DNA from: UBA7446 sp038143535
GTDB lineage: Bacteria; Bacteroidota; Bacteroidia; Flavobacteriales; Flavobacteriaceae
NCBI GenBank assembly: GCA_038143535.1
Contig: JAYQMD010000001.1
Span: 434,001-498,000, forward strand
Reading direction: 5' to 3'
DNA: 64,000 bases
Both the position numbers and the translations under genes were made by a program. Below the pieces are notes generated by a model, which was given only the letters and a program-made list of their open reading frames with translations, was not told where the DNA came from and made no database searches. Positions 60,003 to 64,000 of this stretch are shown here, piece by piece; the stretch's first letter is position 1; the number at the start of each line of letters is the position of its first letter.

Positions 60003-60778
60003 TGGATAGCAAACGCACCAAACAGCTTAAGGCATTTGATCGTTTGTTGACCATTATGGACGAATTGCGCACCAATTGTCCATGGGACAAAAAGCAAACT
60101 TTTACTTCTTTACGTCACCTAACCATTGAAGAAACATACGAACTCAGCGAGGCCTTATTGTCGGGCGACTTAGAGGAGGTAAAACATGAGTTGGGCGACC
60201 TGTTGTTGCATATTATTTTTTATGCTAAAATTGGAAGTGAACAAAAGGCTTTTGATATTGCTGATGTGGCCAATGCCATCTCTGAAAAACTTATCGATAG
60301 GCATCCACATATCTACGGAGACCTAGAAGTCAAAGACGAGGCAGATGTGAAAAAGAATTGGGAAAAACTCAAGCTCAAGGGAGGAAACAAAGGCGTTTTA
60401 ACGGGAGTTCCCAAAAGCTTGCCCAGCATGGTCATGGCCAGTCGTATGCAAGATAAAGCTGCAGGTATTGGTTTCGATTGGAAAACTATTGATGGGGTAA
60501 AAGATAAAATGCAAGAGGAATTAAGTGAATTGAACCATGAAATTAATCATGGTACAAAAGAAAAAATCTCAAATGAACTGGGGGATGTGTTCTTTTCGCT
60601 AGTCAATTATGCGCGTTTTTTGAACGTCAATCCCGACGATGCACTTTCGTCAACAAATAGACGTTTTCGCAGCCGTTTTGAAGCTATGGAAAAAATGGCC
60701 GCACAGCAAGGAAAGGCGCTTGAAAGCCTAACAACCGATCAATGGGAACAGCTTTGGCTAGCAGCTAAAAAGGAGTAG
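60002..60778 (+). CDS. mazG: Nucleoside triphosphate pyrophosphohydrolase MazG
   Basis: This 258-aa protein has two all-alpha MazG domains. The first holds 'CPWDKKQTFTSLRHLTIEET' and 'EVKHELGDLLLHIIFYA', the second 'KMQEELSELNHEI' and 'ISNELGDVFFSLVNYARFL', each with an EExxE-like/ELGD metal site. It hydrolyses NTPs to NMP and pyrophosphate, which cleans the nucleotide pool and can lower ppGpp. It starts within the def stop and ends 2 nt before the convergent DUF349 gene. Confidence 0.95.
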   Translation: MDSKRTKQLKAFDRLLTIMDELRTNCPWDKKQTFTSLRHLTIEETYELSEALLSGDLEEVKHELGDLLLHIIFYAKIGSEQKAFDIADVANAISEKLIDRHPHIYGDLEVKDEADVKKNWEKLKLKGGNKGVLTGVPKSLPSMVMASRMQDKAAGIGFDWKTIDGVKDKMQEELSELNHEINHGTKEKISNELGDVFFSLVNYARFLNVNPDDALSSTNRRFRSRFEAMEKMAAQQGKALESLTTDQWEQLWLAAKKE

Positions 60779-60780
60779 CG

Positions 60781-62790
60781 CTAGCCTTTGTTTAATGATT
60801 TTACCAAGCGTTTCTTTTCTTCCAACCCGTCCAAGCGTTTTTGATGCTTGGCAATATCTTCACGGACCTTTATAACAATAGGATTTTTGTCTTGGTTTTT
60901 CCCAAAAAACTGTAAGTTGGTTTCCAATTGGATGATTTCCTGTTTTATTTCAACGATGCGGCGATTTAAAGATTGCACCTCCTTGCGTATGCTGTCATCA
61001 TTTTCTTTGATGTTATCCAGTTTGTTCTGATAACTTTTCTGCGCGATATCCAAAGATGATAAACCAATGGTTTTGTACGCTTTGGCTACCAAGGTTAAAA
61101 AGTCTTGATTTATACCCATTTTATTTCTTGGGATAAAGCCAATATCATTCCATAGTGAAACCATGTTGTCAATGTCTTTTTCACTGGGCTTATCATCCGA
61201 TGAAATCATTTCTTTCAACAATGTTAACAGTTTCATTTTCTCTTGGAGGTTTGCTTTCTGTTTTACGTTTTGCTGATTGCGAATCGCGTCTTTATTCTCA
61301 AAATATACATTACACAAGGCTCTAAACTGCTCATTGAGCTTGCTAAAGTCTTCTTTTCGCACAGGACCAGCCACTTTCCATTCCTTTTGCAGCGCAATGA
61401 TTTTTGGTGTCGTTTCTTTGTGATTGGTTTGATCTTTTAAGATTTCGGCTTGCTCAATAAGTGCTTTACGCTTGGCTACATTAACCGCATACGCTTTCTT
61501 TAGCGACTTATAGAAGCGGTTTCTTTTTTTGCTAAACTGGTTTGATGTTCTTTTGAAAGCTGACCAAAGCGCATTGCGTTGTTTCTCGGGCACCTTGCCA
61601 ATGGCAAAGAAGGCTTCTCGAAGTCCATCATAGGTTTTTGAGAAATTATTGATATTGGTTTTGGTGTTAAATTCTTTGGCTAATAATTCTTCCATTTGAG
61701 AAAGGATAGCTCTTTTTTTTATAAGATTTTCCTCAAAAATCTCTTCCTGATTCTTGATAAAATATCTTCGCTTTTCGTGAACTATTTTTGTAGCATCACT
61801 AAATCTTTGCCAAACCTCTTCGCTGTGTTCTTTATCCACAGGCCCAAGTTCATCTTTCCATTTTTTGTGTAGTGTTTGCAGGTGACGAAAAGCCTTTGGA
61901 ATATCTTCCATTCTTGCCAATACCTCTGCTTGTTCACAAATTTTTAGCTTTTGTTCTAAGTTAAATTTGAAATCTAACTCACGTAGTTCTCTGTTTAGAT
62001 GCAAGAAGTCATAAAAATGCCCCACGTGGTGATGGTATGTTTTCCAAACATTGTTGGCCTCCATTCTAGGTACTTGCCCTGTTTCTTTCCAACGCCTTTG
62101 TAAATCTTTGAATTGCTTGTAGGTAGCTTTTATATCTTGGTTGACATTTATAAGTCCTTTTAATTCCGCTATAAGCGCCAGTCTTTGCTCAAGATTTTTT
62201 TGCTGTTTTTCTTCAACGCATCTGTAGTATGTGCCTCTGTCTGATTTGTACCTACGAACAAGATTATTGAAGTCTTTTATTACAGGTGGATTGAAATAAA
62301 ACGCATCTGGATTGCCTCCTTCATCAATAAAAGTCTGTCTTTGGGAAGACTTAAGGATAGCCATTTCTTTTTCGAAGGCCTTGGTCAAAGCGACTACGGT
62401 TCCTTTTAGAATTTGTATGGGTTTGCTGCTCAAAGCTTCGGAGAAATGCGCCAGTATTTCCTTTGGGTTCATGCCATCGAAATTCTGTTGCTTACTTTCA
62501 GTCTCAGCTGCAACATCTTCATCCGATGCTTCGTCAGCTTCTTTGGTTTTATCAGCATCAGTTATTGCTTCGGCTGACTCATCTGTAGTTTCAACTGTTT
62601 TTTCTTGCTGCTTTTCGGGGTTAGGTTTAGACTTTTTGACTTGTTTCCCTGTTACTGTTTCAACACTTGTCTCACTTGGTGTTTCAGCGGTTTCATCTTC
62701 TTTTTTGGTATTGGGGATAGAGGCTTTGTCACTTACATTCTCGTCGTTTGCTTTTGGCAAATCGTTGTCGGTTTTGTCCAACATAGTCAT
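60781..62790 (-). CDS. DUF349 repeat protein, highly charged
   Basis: This 669-aa protein has a strongly acidic, Ser/Thr/Glu-rich and low-complexity N-terminal ~110 residues. Several DUF349 repeats follow, recognisable by their spaced 'WK..GPV' and 'LW..F' units ('LQRRWKETGQVPRMEANNVWK', 'LHKKWKDELGPVDKEHSEEVW', 'LQKEWKVAGPVRKEDFSKL'). The end is a helical coiled-coil ('RRIVEIKQEIIQLETNLQFF'). No function is established. It has no signal peptide, so it should be cytoplasmic. An ATG six bases downstream (MLDKTDND) is an equal start candidate. Confidence 0.88.
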   Translation of the reverse strand: MTMLDKTDNDLPKANDENVSDKASIPNTKKEDETAETPSETSVETVTGKQVKKSKPNPEKQQEKTVETTDESAEAITDADKTKEADEASDEDVAAETESKQQNFDGMNPKEILAHFSEALSSKPIQILKGTVVALTKAFEKEMAILKSSQRQTFIDEGGNPDAFYFNPPVIKDFNNLVRRYKSDRGTYYRCVEEKQQKNLEQRLALIAELKGLINVNQDIKATYKQFKDLQRRWKETGQVPRMEANNVWKTYHHHVGHFYDFLHLNRELRELDFKFNLEQKLKICEQAEVLARMEDIPKAFRHLQTLHKKWKDELGPVDKEHSEEVWQRFSDATKIVHEKRRYFIKNQEEIFEENLIKKRAILSQMEELLAKEFNTKTNINNFSKTYDGLREAFFAIGKVPEKQRNALWSAFKRTSNQFSKKRNRFYKSLKKAYAVNVAKRKALIEQAEILKDQTNHKETTPKIIALQKEWKVAGPVRKEDFSKLNEQFRALCNVYFENKDAIRNQQNVKQKANLQEKMKLLTLLKEMISSDDKPSEKDIDNMVSLWNDIGFIPRNKMGINQDFLTLVAKAYKTIGLSSLDIAQKSYQNKLDNIKENDDSIRKEVQSLNRRIVEIKQEIIQLETNLQFFGKNQDKNPIVIKVREDIAKHQKRLDGLEEKKRLVKSLNKG

Positions 62791-62840
62791 GATTTAAATC
62801 AATTCGAATATACAATTTATAGTATACCACTCAAAAAAAA

Positions 62841-63569
62841 TTACAAATTCCACAAGCGCCAAGAGGCTTCAGCTTGTCTTACCAGCATATTTTTGCCATT
62901 TCCAACCTTGGCACCAGCTTTTTTACCTGCTTTCATAAAGGCTGTTTTTGTAGGATTATAAATTAAATCGAACAGCACATGTGTACTTGTAAGTTGATCG
63001 TAATTGAGATTTGGTTTTTGAAGTATGTTCGGATAGGTTCCTAGAGGCGTGCAATTCACAATTAACTTGTGCTTTTCTATAACCTTTTCTGATAATGCTT
63101 CATAGGTTAGGGTATCGCCCCCTTTTTTTCTTGAAACATATTGGGTGTGAATTCCCATTTTGTCCAAAGCATATACCACTGCCTTAGACGCACCACCAGT
63201 TCCTAGTACCAATGCCGCTTTAATTTCTGCTGTAATCATGGGTGCAATACTTTTTTGAAAACCGATATAATCAGTGTTATATCCCGTCGTGGTGCCGTCT
63301 TTGTTGAATACAATGGTGTTAACCGCACCAATGGCTTTTGAAACTTCATCTAGATTGTCTAGAAAGGACATCACCTCTTCTTTGTATGGAATGGTAACGT
63401 TCATCCCTTTGAGGTGGGGTGTTTGTAGAACCGTTTTAAAATTAGTTAAATCGGCCAGATCAAAATTTTCATAGGAGCAATGATGAAGCTTCTCTTTATG
63501 AAATTTTTCTGCAAAATATGCCCTCGAAAAGGAATAGTCTATTTCCTTGCCTAAAAGTCCAAAACGCAT
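62841..63569 (-). CDS. aroE: Shikimate dehydrogenase
   Basis: This enzyme of about 242 aa reduces 3-dehydroshikimate to shikimate with NADPH. Marks are 'FGLLGKEIDYSFSRAYF', the catalytic Lys/Asp region 'MNVTIPYKEEVMSFLDNLDE', 'AVNTIVF', the Rossmann loop 'LVLGTGGASKAVVYAL' and 'LIVNCTPLGTYPN'. The start at 63569 (MRFGLLGK) lies one base after the DUF368 stop. An upstream in-frame ATG at 63587 is inside the DUF368 gene and less likely. Confidence 0.95.
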   Translation of the reverse strand: MRFGLLGKEIDYSFSRAYFAEKFHKEKLHHCSYENFDLADLTNFKTVLQTPHLKGMNVTIPYKEEVMSFLDNLDEVSKAIGAVNTIVFNKDGTTTGYNTDYIGFQKSIAPMITAEIKAALVLGTGGASKAVVYALDKMGIHTQYVSRKKGGDTLTYEALSEKVIEKHKLIVNCTPLGTYPNILQKPNLNYDQLTSTHVLFDLIYNPTKTAFMKAGKKAGAKVGNGKNMLVRQAEASWRLWNL

Positions 63570-63570
63570 C

Positions 63571-64000
63571 TTATTTTTTTCGCTCATAATAATCAATTAC
63601 AAACACAGTAATTAACCCCACGGCACCCCAAATAATAGCCCAGGTGGCGTCTGTTATGCTAAATGTATGAGTAAAATTAGCAATTCTATTTGGAGGCCAA
63701 AGAATAAAAAGTGACCCAAAAACAAATCCAATCAACACTGCTTGCAATTCATCCTTAGCACGCTGCTGTATTTTATGAATCAGTGCTGAAAGGCTGCTAA
63801 TACCTATTAACGACCCGGTGAGAAATACAGCAAACATAAGGACGTAAGTCTCGTCATTTGGGAGTAGCTCAATAGTGCTAAAAGTACTTATGATGTATCT
63901 GCCTAAGGCATTTACACTGTCCACTAGTAAAAGCGAATAATTGCCCATTAGGATAAGTAAAAACGACCCTGACAAGCCGGGTATGGTCATGCCTATTATA
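63571..64000 (-). CDS. DUF368 family membrane protein (PopT-type), C-terminal part; 5' end outside window
   Basis: The frame is open to the window edge and ends at 63571, giving about 143 visible residues. It has membrane helices and the family motif 'GMTIPGLSGSFLLILMGNY', with 'VFLTGSLIGISSLSAL' further on. DUF368 proteins have been shown in other bacteria to recycle polyprenyl phosphate carriers across the membrane (PopT). That fits with the glycosyltransferase cluster nearby, though no functional link is visible. The ATG at 63990 is internal, not the start. Confidence 0.85.
   Translation of the reverse strand, partial: IIGMTIPGLSGSFLLILMGNYSLLLVDSVNALGRYIISTFSTIELLPNDETYVLMFAVFLTGSLIGISSLSALIHKIQQRAKDELQAVLIGFVFGSLFILWPPNRIANFTHTFSITDATWAIIWGAVGLITVFVIDYYERKK

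Noticed and set aside
1..64000. tRNA, rRNA or CRISPR arrays
   Set aside because: A scan by eye for TPsiC-like arms, rRNA core motifs and regularly spaced direct repeats found nothing convincing.

Overview
The window reads as a chromosomal segment of a member of the Bacteroidota, most likely a Flavobacteriia-type marine bacterium. The evidence is the 50-codon DUF4295 gene directly after rpmB-rpmG, a bacillithiol gene (bshC), a type I isopentenyl-diphosphate isomerase as expected for a mevalonate-pathway flavobacterium, DUF3467 after rpoC, a pRiA4b ORF-3-like protein, and many promoters of the Bacteroidota form TAnnTTTG instead of the usual -10 box. Genes are tightly packed, with frequent ATGA or TAATG overlaps and convergent genes that touch or overlap. 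I see no rRNA, tRNA, CRISPR array or intact mobile element.

Layout. 1-11.1 kb is the transcription/translation operon nusG(partial)-rplK-rplA-rplJ-rplL-rpoB-rpoC-DUF3467, with a long hairpin between rplL and rpoB and a terminator after DUF3467. 11.1-11.6 kb holds a decayed tyrosine recombinase. 11.6-17.4 kb has prfC (frameshifted), idi, queD, a small unknown gene, alkB, a damaged ion channel gene and htpG. 17.4-17.65 kb contains a self-contained promoter, structured RNA and terminator, probably an unannotated small RNA or an attenuator in front of fabH. 17.7-26.6 kb carries fabH, a sodium:solute symporter, recR, a glycosyltransferase, a 2-oxoacid dehydrogenase E2, a DnaQ-like exonuclease, an FAH-family hydrolase, cinA (in-frame stop) and rpmB-rpmG-DUF4295. 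26.7-43.3 kb is a housekeeping run: ftsY, a broken lipoprotein amidase, rimO, bshC, guaA, a LysM protein, pyrG (in-frame stop), yidC, mnmA, lysA, sucC and hsp20. hsp20 is preceded by a convincing sigma-54 promoter with two upstream activator-like palindromes. 43.3-51.7 kb has uvrB, an ABC-2 transporter, two unknown genes, heme A synthase, cca and tsaC. 51.7-58.1 kb is a glycosyltransferase cluster for surface polysaccharide, including a GT4-GT2 fusion. 58.1-64 kb has dapD, ruvX-def-mazG, a DUF349 protein, aroE and a partial DUF368 (PopT-type) membrane protein.

Three things stand out. First, nine genes have a TAnnTTTG box ending only 3-5 nt before the start codon, which predicts leaderless mRNAs. 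Second, five otherwise well-conserved genes, including the normally essential pyrG, are interrupted by single-base changes. Several of the premature stops are explained by G:C to T:A changes, so either the sequence has errors or the lineage is mutating in an unusual way. Third, the 17.45-17.63 kb RNA unit and the sigma-54/hsp20 control region are the best candidates for under-described regulation. All product names rest on recognising family motifs by eye; no database search was possible.
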